Shown piece after piece: positions 56,450 through 64,000 of a DNA stretch of 64,000 nucleotides. This DNA is from Thalassospira indica. GTDB lineage: Bacteria; Pseudomonadota; Alphaproteobacteria; Rhodospirillales; Thalassospiraceae. The notes under the pieces are model-generated. The model saw only the letters and a list, made by a program, of their open reading frames with translations. It searched no databases and was not told the origin of the DNA. The stretch is taken from the NCBI RefSeq assembly GCF_003403095.1, contig NZ_CP031555.1, forward strand, positions 1,512,001 to 1,576,000, written 5' to 3'. How positions within the stretch are numbered: the stretch's first letter is position 1; each line of letters starts with the position of its first letter. The position numbers and the translations under genes are program-made.

Positions 56450-57067
56450 CTATTCGCGTGTTTTGGGTTTGCCGGTGACCGGGATTGGGTTGGCGGCCTC
56501 GGTATCGCCCCAGCGGGCGGTTTCGGGCAGATCAATCTCAAACAGATCAAGAATCCGTCCGCAGCTTTGTGTCACCATTTCATCAAGGGATTGTGGCCGG
56601 GCATAGAATGCAGGGACCGGCGGGGCAATGATTGCGCCGTTTTCTGTGGCCAGCGCCATATTGCGAATATGGCCGGCATGAAGCGGTGTTTCGCGCGCCA
56701 TCAGGACAAGACGCTTACGCTCCTTAAGGATCACATCGGCGGCACGCGCGATCAGATTATCTGCGACTCCGCTTGCGACCTCGGCCAGAGACTTCATTGA
56801 GCAGGGGGCAATGATCATACCGCGCGCGCGAAAGGAACCCGACGCGATCGAGGCACCGATGTCGGCATTGTCATGGACAACGTCAGCCATCTCCTTGATT
56901 TCGCGGATTTTAAAATCGGTCTCATAGGCGATGGTGCGCTCGGCTGCTTTGGAAAGAACCAGATGAGTCTCGATTGGCGTGTTTTTCAGCAACTGTAAAA
57001 AACGTATGCCGTAAATCACACCCGATGCGCCGGTTATGCCAATGATAAGTCGATCTTTTTGCGTCAT
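56450..57067 (-). CDS. ubiX: Flavin prenyltransferase UbiX
   Basis: A 205-residue enzyme that prenylates FMN to make the cofactor of UbiD decarboxylases in ubiquinone synthesis. Evidence includes IIGITGASGVIYGIRFLQLL, IIAPCSMKSLAEVASGVADNLIARAADV, and VLMARETPLHAGHIRNMALATENGAII. The C-terminus is about ten residues longer than usual. No ubiD is next to it. Confidence 0.94.
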   Translation of the reverse strand: MTQKDRLIIGITGASGVIYGIRFLQLLKNTPIETHLVLSKAAERTIAYETDFKIREIKEMADVVHDNADIGASIASGSFRARGMIIAPCSMKSLAEVASGVADNLIARAADVILKERKRLVLMARETPLHAGHIRNMALATENGAIIAPPVPAFYARPQSLDEMVTQSCGRILDLFEIDLPETARWGDTEAANPIPVTGKPKTRE

Positions 57068-57182
57068 GCCAATCCTTGCCGGGCTGTGTTCTTGTTCACG
57101 TTTCTGATCGAAACACTGGAAATCATGTTACGAAATTAATACCATCTTGTTGTGGGCAATGTCAGATATAAGGAGTAGGCGA

Positions 57183-57347
57183 ATGAGCGTTCAAAGCCAT
57201 ATCGAAGCTCTAACTGCCAAACATGCTGCACTAGAGCAGGAACTCCACCTCGAGACGCGCCGCCCGGCGCCCAACGATTCCGTTGTTGCAGACATTAAAC
57301 GCCGCAAGCTTGAAATCAAGGACGAGATAAACCGAATAACCCATTAG
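57183..57347 (+). CDS. DUF465/YdcH family small protein (second copy)
   Basis: A 54-residue helical protein with the same end pattern as the copy at 54511 (IKRRKLEIKDEINRI). AAGGAG lies about eight bases before the ATG at 57183; the upstream ATG in frame has no ribosome site. Divergent from ubiX. Function unknown. Confidence 0.85.
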   Translation: MSVQSHIEALTAKHAALEQELHLETRRPAPNDSVVADIKRRKLEIKDEINRITH

Positions 57348-57742
57348 CCGTTGTGGCATGGCCAAACGCGTGATCAAGAACACGCGATCCCCCATGCGAA
57401 CGGTTTGACGACCTCAAAGATTTCCTAACTCTTGCTTTTGCCGCCTCATCTTAACGCCCACGCTTGAGGCGGCAACTTTATGTCTGCACTTCAAAATCAC
57501 GGGCAACTTCCCACATTCATCATATCGCTGCAAACAGATACGAATGTCCTGACTGAGGGGATCAATCGCGTGTCTGTTTTGAGTAATTGTAATCCGCAGA
57601 AACCAAGGATTACAGGGCGCTACCAATGTCTAAGGGGTATGTGCAAATTAAATCGGTATTATGATGCCGATTTACGAGCTTATAGCTCCGCATGCGTCCG
57701 AATTCGACGCCAGACCAAACGCCGCGGGAGGGTATTTCACCA
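57348..57742. other. 395-bp region upstream of prpE
   Basis: No gene was seen. It contains CGCGTG-N8-CACGCG (57367-57386), a long-stem hairpin TTGCCGCCTCA-N16-TGAGGCGGCAA (57438-57475) that may end the DUF465 transcript, and a small dyad GAGCT-TAT-AGCTC (57676-57688) about 55 bases before the prpE ATG. Confidence 0.5.
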
Positions 57743-59638
57743 ATGACCGGTCGCTACCAGGAAATCTACGAACGTTCGATCGCCGACAAGGAAGGCTTTT
57801 GGGCAGAAGCTGCTGAAAACATTTCCTGGTACAAGAAATGGGATCGCGTTCTTGATGACAGTAACGCGCCGTTTTACCGCTGGTTTGTCGGTGGCAAGGT
57901 CAATACTTGCTATAATGCGCTTGATCGTCACATCGAAAACGGCCGGGGTGATCAGGCGGCTCTGATCTATGACAGCCCGGTCACCAACACGGTTCAGACA
58001 TTCACCTATTCCCATCTGCGCGACGATGTTGCCCGTCTCGCCGGGGCGCTGCATGCGCGCGGGGTGACCAAGGGCGACCGGGTGATCATCTATATGCCGA
58101 TGATCCCGCAGGCCGCGATGGCGATGCTGGCCTGTGCGCGGATCGGCGCGATCCATTCGGTCGTCTTCGGCGGTTTTGCATCCAACGAACTGGCGACCCG
58201 TATCAATGACGCCAAACCAAAACTGATCCTGACCGCAAGCTGCGGTATCGAAGGATCGCGCGTCATTGAATACAAACCGCTGCTCGATAAAGCCATCGCC
58301 ATGGCGGATCATAAACCCGAAAGCGTCATTCTGTTCCAGCGGCCACAAAGCGATGCGTTGCTAATGGATGGTCGTGATTACGACTGGGAAGTCGAATGTG
58401 CCAAGGCCGCACCGTCTGACTGTGTCCCGGTTGATGCCACCGATCCGCTTTATATCCTTTATACGTCCGGCACGACCGGTCAGCCCAAGGGCGTTGTCCG
58501 TGACAATGGCGGGCATATGGTGGCCCTCAACTGGTCGATGAAGAACATCTATGATGTCGATGCCGGTGACGTTTACTGGGCGGCGTCTGACGTTGGCTGG
58601 GTGGTTGGCCATTCCTATATCGTTTATGCGCCGCTTCTGGCCGGGTGCACGACGGTCATGTATGAAGGAAAACCGGTCGGAACGCCGGATGCCGGGGCGT
58701 TCTGGCGGGTAATTTCCCAACACAAGGTCAAGGTGCTGTTTACCGCACCAACTGCGTTTCGTGCGATCAAACGCGATGACCCCAAGGCCGCTCATATGGC
58801 CAACTATGACCTTGGCAGCCTAAAGGCGCTGTATCTGGCCGGTGAACGTTCTGATCCCGATACCCTGCAATGGGCGGAAAACAGCCTTGGCGTTCCGGTG
58901 ATTGACCACTGGTGGCAGACCGAGACCGGTTGGTCGATCTGTGCCAACCCGCGCGGGATTGAATTGCTTCCGATCAAATATGGCTCGCCGACGGTGGCAG
59001 CCTGTGGGTGGGATGTACAGGTTCTGGACGAGGCCGGAAAGCCGCTTGAACGCGGTCAGATTGGTGCCCTTGCCGCCAAATTGCCGCTGCCACCGGGGAC
59101 GCTTCCAACTCTTTGGCAGAATGATGACCGCTTCAAGTCATCCTATCTTGAAGAATTCCCGGGCTTTTATGCCACCGGTGATGCCGGCTTTATTGACGAA
59201 GATGGCTACATCTACGTCATGTCGCGCACTGATGACATCATCAACGTTGCCGGGCACCGCCTGTCGACAGGGGGCATGGAAGAAGTGCTTTCAAGCCATC
59301 CCGATGTTGCCGAATGCGCAGTCATTGGTGTGCATGATTATCTTAAGGGGCAATTGCCGCTGGGCTTTATCGTGTTGAAGTCCGGGGTCACCCGCCCGCA
59401 CGACGCGATCTTGGCCGAGGTCGTTGCCATGGTCCGCGATCAGATTGGTCCGGTGGCGGCATTCAAGAAGGCAACTGTGGTCGAACGCCTGCCCAAGACC
59501 CGATCGGGCAAGATCCTGCGCAAGACCATGCGTTCCATCGCCGATGGTGAAAGCTATAACACCCCGGCAACGATCGATGACCCGGCAATCCTTCCCGAAA
59601 TCGCCGAGGTCCTCAAAGAAATCGGTTATGCAAAATAG
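57743..59638 (+). CDS. prpE: Propionyl-CoA synthetase / acyl-CoA synthetase
   Basis: A 631-residue AMP-forming ligase of the acetyl/propionyl-CoA synthetase family. It shows YTSGTTGQPKGVVRDNGGH (P-loop), DVGWVVGHSYIVYAPLLAG, WWQTETGWSI, ATGDAGFIDEDGYIYVMSRTDDIINVAGHRLSTG, and the acetylatable Lys in PKTRSGKILRKTM. The VVRDNGGH and SDVGWVVGHSYI forms and the length favour PrpE over Acs. The ATG at 57743 has GGGAGGG upstream; the earlier frame start is not needed. No methylcitrate genes are adjacent. Confidence 0.88.
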   Translation: MTGRYQEIYERSIADKEGFWAEAAENISWYKKWDRVLDDSNAPFYRWFVGGKVNTCYNALDRHIENGRGDQAALIYDSPVTNTVQTFTYSHLRDDVARLAGALHARGVTKGDRVIIYMPMIPQAAMAMLACARIGAIHSVVFGGFASNELATRINDAKPKLILTASCGIEGSRVIEYKPLLDKAIAMADHKPESVILFQRPQSDALLMDGRDYDWEVECAKAAPSDCVPVDATDPLYILYTSGTTGQPKGVVRDNGGHMVALNWSMKNIYDVDAGDVYWAASDVGWVVGHSYIVYAPLLAGCTTVMYEGKPVGTPDAGAFWRVISQHKVKVLFTAPTAFRAIKRDDPKAAHMANYDLGSLKALYLAGERSDPDTLQWAENSLGVPVIDHWWQTETGWSICANPRGIELLPIKYGSPTVAACGWDVQVLDEAGKPLERGQIGALAAKLPLPPGTLPTLWQNDDRFKSSYLEEFPGFYATGDAGFIDEDGYIYVMSRTDDIINVAGHRLSTGGMEEVLSSHPDVAECAVIGVHDYLKGQLPLGFIVLKSGVTRPHDAILAEVVAMVRDQIGPVAAFKKATVVERLPKTRSGKILRKTMRSIADGESYNTPATIDDPAILPEIAEVLKEIGYAK

Positions 59639-59694
59639 ATAGACCCGTCCATCACAGATGCAAACTCCCGCTCCCATGTTAATGGAGCATCCTT

Positions 59695-59731
59695 GCACCC
59701 GCTTTTGCTTTCAAAAGCGGGTGCTTTTTTT
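59695..59731. terminator. Terminator after prpE
   Basis: GCACCCGCTTTTG and CAAAAGCGGGTGC form a perfect 13-bp stem around CTTT, followed by seven T residues. Confidence 0.95.
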
Positions 59732-59737
59732 GAAGGA

Positions 59738-60310
59738 TCAAGTTTTGGGAATGATCGGGCTGTCGTCGCCAAGTGGCCGTTGCATCAGGACCGAGTCAAG
59801 CCAGCGATCAAACTTGTAGCCGACCTTTTTAAACGTACCGACTATTTCAAAACCATGGCGTTGATGCAGGCTGATCGACGCCTTGTTCGCGCTGTCCCCG
59901 ATCGCGGCAACCATTTGACGCCACGGGCCGCCTTCACACCGTTTAATCAGAGCCGCCATCAGAAGGCTGCCAACCCCTTTTCCGACGCAGTCATGGGCCA
60001 CATAAATCGAGTTTTCGACCGTGTGACGATAGGCCGTGCGCGGGCGATAGTTGCCAGCGTAACAGTAGCCAACAATAGTATTGCTGCGGATCGCAACAAG
60101 ATAGGGCAGGCCTTTATCGCGAATGGCGGCGAACCGATTGGAAATTTCGGCCTCGTCAGGTGCCGTTTCTTCAAACGATGCCGTGCCATGTAGAACATGG
60201 TGGCGATAAATCGCCGTGATGGCCGGGATGTCATCAAGCGTGGCATCGCGGATGGTGATGTTGGGTAACAGGGCTGTGGCAACGTCTTGGGCTGCGGTGT
60301 TCGAAGGCAT
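59738..60310 (-). CDS. GNAT N-acetyltransferase, phosphinothricin-acetyltransferase-like
   Basis: A GNAT enzyme of the Pat/Bar type: IRDATLDDIPAITAIYRHHVLHGTASFEE, IVGYCYAGNYRPRTAYRHTVENSIYV, the acetyl-CoA loop CVGKGVGSLLM, and SLHQRHGFEIVGTFKKVGYKFDRWLD. Relatives acetylate phosphinothricin, methionine sulfoximine or similar amino acids. The start is uncertain: ATGs at 60364, 60346 and 60310 are in frame; 60310 (190 residues) has a weak GGA eight bases ahead and the shortest non-conserved lead. It is divergent from the LysR gene at 60411. Confidence 0.85.
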   Translation of the reverse strand: MPSNTAAQDVATALLPNITIRDATLDDIPAITAIYRHHVLHGTASFEETAPDEAEISNRFAAIRDKGLPYLVAIRSNTIVGYCYAGNYRPRTAYRHTVENSIYVAHDCVGKGVGSLLMAALIKRCEGGPWRQMVAAIGDSANKASISLHQRHGFEIVGTFKKVGYKFDRWLDSVLMQRPLGDDSPIIPKT

Positions 60311-60360
60311 GTTTTTTATCCGGCATGATGATGTTTGAGCTGACATTACGCCCAAATACA

Positions 60361-60397
60361 GCATAAGTTTAGCTTTGATAAATTATGCACAGCATAA
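60361..60397. promoter_or_regulatory. Repeated GCATAA elements in the GNAT-lysR gap
   Basis: GCATAA (60361-60366) faces TTATGC (60383-60388) across 16 bases, and another GCATAA follows at 60392-60397, just before the lysR ATG at 60411. The arrangement suggests a LysR autoregulatory site controlling both divergent genes. Confidence 0.4.
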
Positions 60398-60410
60398 GGA
60401 AAAGTTTGGT

Positions 60411-61313
60411 ATGCGTGCACTTAACCTTGATCAGCTTCATGCCTTTGCCGATGTTGTCGCACTGGGAAGTTTTTCGACCGCTGCCAATAAGCTTAATCTC
60501 AGCCAGCCTGCCATCAGTCAACAGGTGCGTCAGCTTGAAACCCGCATGGGTGTCAAATTGATTGAACGCGTTGGCAAACGTGCCGAGGCCACACCGGCGG
60601 GATTGGCCCTTTTGGCCCATATCAGCGACATTGATGCCTCTGTGCGCGCGGCCGAGGATGCCGTGGCCGGATTTTCAAGTGGTGCAGCCGGTCGCGTGCG
60701 GATCGGAACCGGGGCAACAGCCTGTATCTATTTCCTGCCCGCCATTCTGGAAAAGCTTCAACGCAGCTTCCCAAAACTCGAAATCATGGTTCGTACTGGC
60801 AATGCTGGCGACATCGTTCGTGCGATTGAGGACAACAAGCTCGATATCGGCCTTGTGACCATGCCATGCAGTGGGCGGAGCCTTTCGGTAACGCCGATCA
60901 TGACCGATCCGTTTGTCGCAATCTTTCACGCGGATGCCGATGTCGGGGATGTTATTCGCCCTGCCGATCTGGAAGCGATGCCATTGGTGCTTTATGAACG
61001 CGGAGGATTGACGCGCACATTGGTCGATGATTGGTTGCGCAAGTCCGGGGTTAATGGCCGTTCGGTTATGGAACTCGGCAGTGTGGAAGCGATCAGGGAA
61101 CTTGTCGGGGCAGGCATCGGTGCGACGATCCTGCCCGAAATGGGCGCAAGACCAGATCGAACCCAGTTTCCCATCAAGACCCGCCCGTTGTCACCGCCAC
61201 TCGTGCGCGAACTGGCGCTGATCATGCGTCGCGACAAAACTCTGACCCCGGGGCTGCAGGCTGTCTGCAATAGCCTGAAAGCAGCCGCTGACAGGCGCAA
61301 AACTGATCCGTAA
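60411..61313 (+). CDS. LysR family transcriptional regulator
   Basis: A 300-residue LysR protein. HTH residues 5-63 include FADVVALGSFSTAANKLNLSQPAISQQVRQLE. The effector domain begins near RVRIGTGATACIYFLPAIL. The ATG at 60411 gives the usual N-terminus (MRALNLDQLHAF). Layout suggests it controls the divergent acetyltransferase; a link to amino-acid or antibiotic-like ligands is only inference. The DeoR gene converges on it six bases away. Confidence 0.9.
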   Translation: MRALNLDQLHAFADVVALGSFSTAANKLNLSQPAISQQVRQLETRMGVKLIERVGKRAEATPAGLALLAHISDIDASVRAAEDAVAGFSSGAAGRVRIGTGATACIYFLPAILEKLQRSFPKLEIMVRTGNAGDIVRAIEDNKLDIGLVTMPCSGRSLSVTPIMTDPFVAIFHADADVGDVIRPADLEAMPLVLYERGGLTRTLVDDWLRKSGVNGRSVMELGSVEAIRELVGAGIGATILPEMGARPDRTQFPIKTRPLSPPLVRELALIMRRDKTLTPGLQAVCNSLKAAADRRKTDP

Positions 61314-61318
61314 ACCGG

Positions 61319-62128
61319 TCAGTCTTCGTCCGAAATGAAGAAGGTTGGAAAATCCGCATCCGGCTCCGGCGCGTGAAGCGCCACACCAGCCGTCGTGATC
61401 ATTTCGGCAATATGATCCGGGGGCGGGCAATCGGTGAAGAACGCGCTGACATCGCGGATGGAGCCGCCGCGGACAACGGCGTTGCGGCCAAACTTTGTGT
61501 GATCGGCAACCAGATAGGATTTCCGGGCATTTTTCAGGATGGCGGATCGGGCGCGGACTTCCTGTTCATCGAAATCAAGAAGGCTGCCATCCGGATCAAT
61601 CCCGCCAACGCCAAAGATGCCGTAATCAACCTTGTAGCTGTTAAAGAACGCCTCGACCTCGGGCCCCAGAACATCGCGGTCACGGTTGCGCAGACGCCCA
61701 CCAATCAGAGTCACCTCAAAGCTGTCATTGGTGGCCGCGACATAGGCGACATTCAGGTTATTGGTGAAAATCCGAAGATCGCGATGTTGCAACAGCGCAT
61801 TGGCGACAAGTTCCGGGGTGGTACCAATCGAAAAGAACAGTGACGCCCCGTTGGGAATTTCGCGCGCTACCAGGGCCGCGATCTTGCGCTTGTCATTGAC
61901 GTTCAGAACCTTGCGCGCCCGATAGGCGATGTTTTCATGCTCAAGGGCTGGTTCAACACCGCCGTGGCGACGGCGTAGCAGGCCCTCATCACACAACGCA
62001 TTCACGTCGCGGCGGATGGTTTGCGGGGTGACGTCAAAGCGTTCTGCAAGTTGTTCGATGGTGCGAAAGCCATCCGCACGGACAAGTTCGACAATGCCTG
62101 CCTGGCGTTCGGTTGGGCGTTTTTGCAT
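61319..62128 (-). CDS. DeoR/GlpR family transcriptional regulator
   Basis: A 269-residue regulator. The HTH is at residues 8-60 (RQAGIVELVRADGFRTIEQLAERFDVTPQTIRRDVNALCDEG), followed by LLRRRHGGV. The sugar-phosphate-binding DeoRC domain includes FSIGTTPELVANAL and YLVADHTKFGRNAVVRGG. It is close to the GlpR (glycerol-3-phosphate) branch, but no glp genes are adjacent, so its target lies elsewhere or is itself. The ribosome site is weak. Confidence 0.9.
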   Translation of the reverse strand: MQKRPTERQAGIVELVRADGFRTIEQLAERFDVTPQTIRRDVNALCDEGLLRRRHGGVEPALEHENIAYRARKVLNVNDKRKIAALVAREIPNGASLFFSIGTTPELVANALLQHRDLRIFTNNLNVAYVAATNDSFEVTLIGGRLRNRDRDVLGPEVEAFFNSYKVDYGIFGVGGIDPDGSLLDFDEQEVRARSAILKNARKSYLVADHTKFGRNAVVRGGSIRDVSAFFTDCPPPDHIAEMITTAGVALHAPEPDADFPTFFISDED

Positions 62129-62255
62129 GGAAACGTGTCTTCGGTGTTGTTCATTTGAAAAGCAGCCGAATGGTATGTCGCGACCATGTCGGTTGCGTTA
62201 CCGTTTCGCTGCATTACTGTGAAACAAACCTTACGCAAGCAGGGCTTAAACCCCA

Positions 62256-62285
62256 ACGAAAAAGGCCGCCCGGTGGGCGGCCTTT
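62256..62285 (-). terminator. Terminator after trcR
   Basis: AAAGGCCGCCC and GGGCGGCCTTT form a perfect 11-bp stem around 3 bases, with the T run following on the minus strand. It ends the trcR transcript before the DeoR gene. Confidence 0.88.
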
Positions 62286-62294
62286 GAAGTTCGA

Positions 62295-62975
62295 TCAGGA
62301 TTTGAAGAGGTTTTCGGCCGCTTCCATGTAATCGGAAGTCTTCGGCTCGTCTTTCTTCTCGTCCTTTTTCTTGCCCGGATAATCCGGTTCCGGATTGATC
62401 TGCAGTTCTTCGGGCAGCGGATCCGGCTCGACATCCTTGGCGATCTTTTCCGGGTTCTTCGAACGTGCAATCACGACCTGTTTTTCAAGGTCAAGCTCGG
62501 TACAAAGGCCCATGGTGACCGGGTTGCGCGGGGTCAGGTTGGCCGAGTTCCAGTGCGAACGATCACGGATCTTGCCAATGGTGTCCTTGGTGGTACCGAT
62601 CAGCTTGCAAACCTGCGCATCGGAAAGTTCCGGATGGTGTTTGAGAAGCCATGCAATCGCATTCGGGCGATCCTGACGTTTGGAAACCGGGGTATAGCGT
62701 GCACCCTTCGACTGCGCGCGCGGGCGCGGCAGGTCAGATTTCGCCATTTTCAGGAATTCGCGCGGGTCTTTTTCGCAACGCGTGATTTCTTCTTTGGTCA
62801 GCTGACCATTGGCAACCGGATCAAGGCCAACGATACCCTGGCCGACGTCGCCGTCTGCGATGGCCTGAATTTCAAGCTCATGGAGTTCGGTAAAGGCAGC
62901 AATCTGCCGGAACGACAAGCCGGTATTGTCGATAAGCCATACAGCGGTTGCTTTGGGCATGAGGGGCTGTGCCAT
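62295..62975 (-). CDS. trcR: DUF1013 family cell-cycle regulator TrcR
   Basis: A 226-residue protein of the DUF1013 family, recently named cell cycle transcriptional regulator TrcR in alphaproteobacteria. Two HTH-like segments are visible: TAVWLIDNTGLSFRQIAAFTELHELEIQAI at the N-terminus and NAIAWLLKHHPELSDAQVCKLIGTTKDTIGKIRDR in the middle. A charged Lys/Glu/Asp tail ends the protein. The ATG at 62975 has GGAGG just upstream, so the longer frame to 63083 is rejected. Confidence 0.88.
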   Translation of the reverse strand: MAQPLMPKATAVWLIDNTGLSFRQIAAFTELHELEIQAIADGDVGQGIVGLDPVANGQLTKEEITRCEKDPREFLKMAKSDLPRPRAQSKGARYTPVSKRQDRPNAIAWLLKHHPELSDAQVCKLIGTTKDTIGKIRDRSHWNSANLTPRNPVTMGLCTELDLEKQVVIARSKNPEKIAKDVEPDPLPEELQINPEPDYPGKKKDEKKDEPKTSDYMEAAENLFKS

Positions 62976-63275
62976 ATTTCCTCCTGTTTCCTTCTTTCTC
63001 TCTGGAGACCGGCGATGGGTATAAGGCCCAAAAAGCGCGGGAATGTCTGCCCCAGAATATAATCTCTTTAGGTGGTCCGGCAATGCAGCAAGGTCAACCG
63101 CGGGGGTTGCTGCGCATCATCGGATCCGCCATTGCGTTCTTTTCGATCAATGTGCGGGTAAATGCAACAATCTGTTGCGGCGTTCTGAAAAGAATATTTC
63201 TTTCAGGACCGCAAGCATAGCAATGTTGCCTTGGATCGGTCAGATAAAACTTATCAGACCTTCGTCCATACGCGA
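62976..63275. other. 300-bp region between the quinone oxidoreductase gene and trcR
   Basis: No gene. It contains GCAGCAA...TTGCTGC (63085-63113) and a nested inverted repeat, TTGCGG-N4-CTGAAA-N10-TTTCAG-N2-CCGCAA (63175-63214). Neither has a T run, so they look like regulatory or leader structures for trcR. Confidence 0.45.
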
Positions 63276-64000
63276 TCAGTCGACTTCCAGTATCACTTTT
63301 CCGATGTGTGCGCCACCCTTCAATGTGGCATGTGCCTCTGATGCCTGTTCAAGCGGGAAGGTCTTGTAAATTACGGGCGCAACTTGACCGGATTCCAAAA
63401 GCGGCCAGACATTTTCGCGCAACGAATTGGCAATTGCGCCTTTGTTGGCGACCGGCTGCGCACGCAATGTTGATCCCATCAGTGTCAGACGTTTGAGCAA
63501 CAGCGGGGTAAAGTTGGTTTCCGCCTTGGGTCCGCGCAAAAAGGCAATGATCAGAATGCGCGCTTCAAAGGCAGCTGCCTTGAAATTCCGGCTGACATAG
63601 TCGCCTGCGACCATATCCAGAATAACATCTGCGCCTTTGCCATCGGTTGCGGCTTTGACCTCTTCGACAAAGTCCTGGGTCTTGTAGTTGATCGCGACAT
63701 CTGCCCCCAGGTCACGGCATGCCTGACATTTTTCATCCGATCCGGCGGTGGCAATCACCCTGGCGCCAAATGCCTTGGCAAGCTGGATCGCAGTGGTGCC
63801 GATCCCCGATGTGCCACCATGCACCAAAAATGTCTCGCCCGCCTTCAGATCAGCTTTGTCAAAGACGTTATGCCAGACCGTGAAAAAGGTTTCGGGTACC
63901 CCGGCAGCGGCTGTCATGGACATGCCGTTGGGCACCGGAAGGCATTGCGCCGCTGGTACTGCGGCATATTGGGCGTAGCCGCCGCCGGTAACCAGTGCGC
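63276..64000 (-). CDS. NAD(P)H-quinone oxidoreductase (zinc-free MDR family), 5' end outside window
   Basis: The C-terminal 241 codons of a quinone-oxidoreductase-like MDR protein. The frame stays open to base 64000 with good homology-like sequence (TGGGYAQYAAVPAAQCLPVP), so the start lies beyond the window. Visible features are the Rossmann segment ETFLVHGGTSGIGTTAIQLAKAFGARVIATAGSDEK and the family end HIGKVILEV. No zinc ligands are seen in this part, matching the QOR/TP53I3-like group that reduces quinones with NADPH. Confidence 0.88.
   Translation of the reverse strand, partial: ALVTGGGYAQYAAVPAAQCLPVPNGMSMTAAAGVPETFFTVWHNVFDKADLKAGETFLVHGGTSGIGTTAIQLAKAFGARVIATAGSDEKCQACRDLGADVAINYKTQDFVEEVKAATDGKGADVILDMVAGDYVSRNFKAAAFEARILIIAFLRGPKAETNFTPLLLKRLTLMGSTLRAQPVANKGAIANSLRENVWPLLESGQVAPVIYKTFPLEQASEAHATLKGGAHIGKVILEVD

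Overview
The window reads as a stretch of alphaproteobacterial chromosome, most like the Rhodospirillales and, from recalled gene order and composition, the marine genus Thalassospira. That genus assignment is inference; no database was searched. The clues are GC in the mid-to-high fifties, DUF4167, DUF1178, DUF1013/TrcR, COQ9, DUF465 and TIGR02444 proteins, a three-gene proton-translocating transhydrogenase, and the block lysC-(nitronate monooxygenase)-ptsP-rodZ-like-ispG-hisS-hemA-prfA-prmC-DUF4167-clpB. No rRNA, tRNA, CRISPR array, integrase or transposase was seen. About 57 protein genes are supported. One is cut by the right edge and one is broken by an in-frame stop.

Layout. 1-9.6 kb is accessory metabolism: a multidomain flavin/2Fe-2S oxidoreductase and a GST facing a LysR regulator, comF, grxC, a SAF-domain dehydrogenase with its GntR regulator, a nitrilase-family amidase, a VOC protein behind a SoxR-type promoter, and a YHS protein. 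9.6-13.6 kb holds phoX, a methyltransferase, a DUF1178 protein and ubiG. 14-27.3 kb is the core block for lysine-family amino acids, nitrogen PTS, isoprenoids, histidyl-tRNA, haem and translation termination. A lone, ATPase-dead VirD4/TraG-like gene (27.5-29.1 kb), a MOSC protein and clpB follow. 33-40 kb carries a DUF4197 protein, a small P-loop kinase, a long-chain acyl-CoA synthetase, an M3 peptidase and an ABC1 kinase. 40.5-43.5 kb is pntAA-pntAB-pntB. A low-GC OLD-family nuclease gene sits just behind the pntB terminator.

45.5-64 kb mixes small membrane proteins, an SDR enzyme, rpsU, a DUF3302/HlyD-like pair with an amber codon in the second gene, def-coq9, purE and purK, a degenerate GGDEF protein, two DUF465 genes, pfkA, ubiX, prpE, a GNAT enzyme facing a LysR regulator, a DeoR regulator, trcR and a quinone oxidoreductase. 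Four genes tied to ubiquinone synthesis (ubiG, an ABC1/UbiB kinase, coq9, ubiX) are scattered through the window.

The most unusual items are the replaced low-GC 3' end of hisS, the lone OLD nuclease, the VirD4-like protein without a Walker A motif, a soxS-like promoter in front of the VOC gene, the amber codon in the HlyD-like gene, and an orphan terminator in the 753-bp gap before pntAA that suggests a small RNA.
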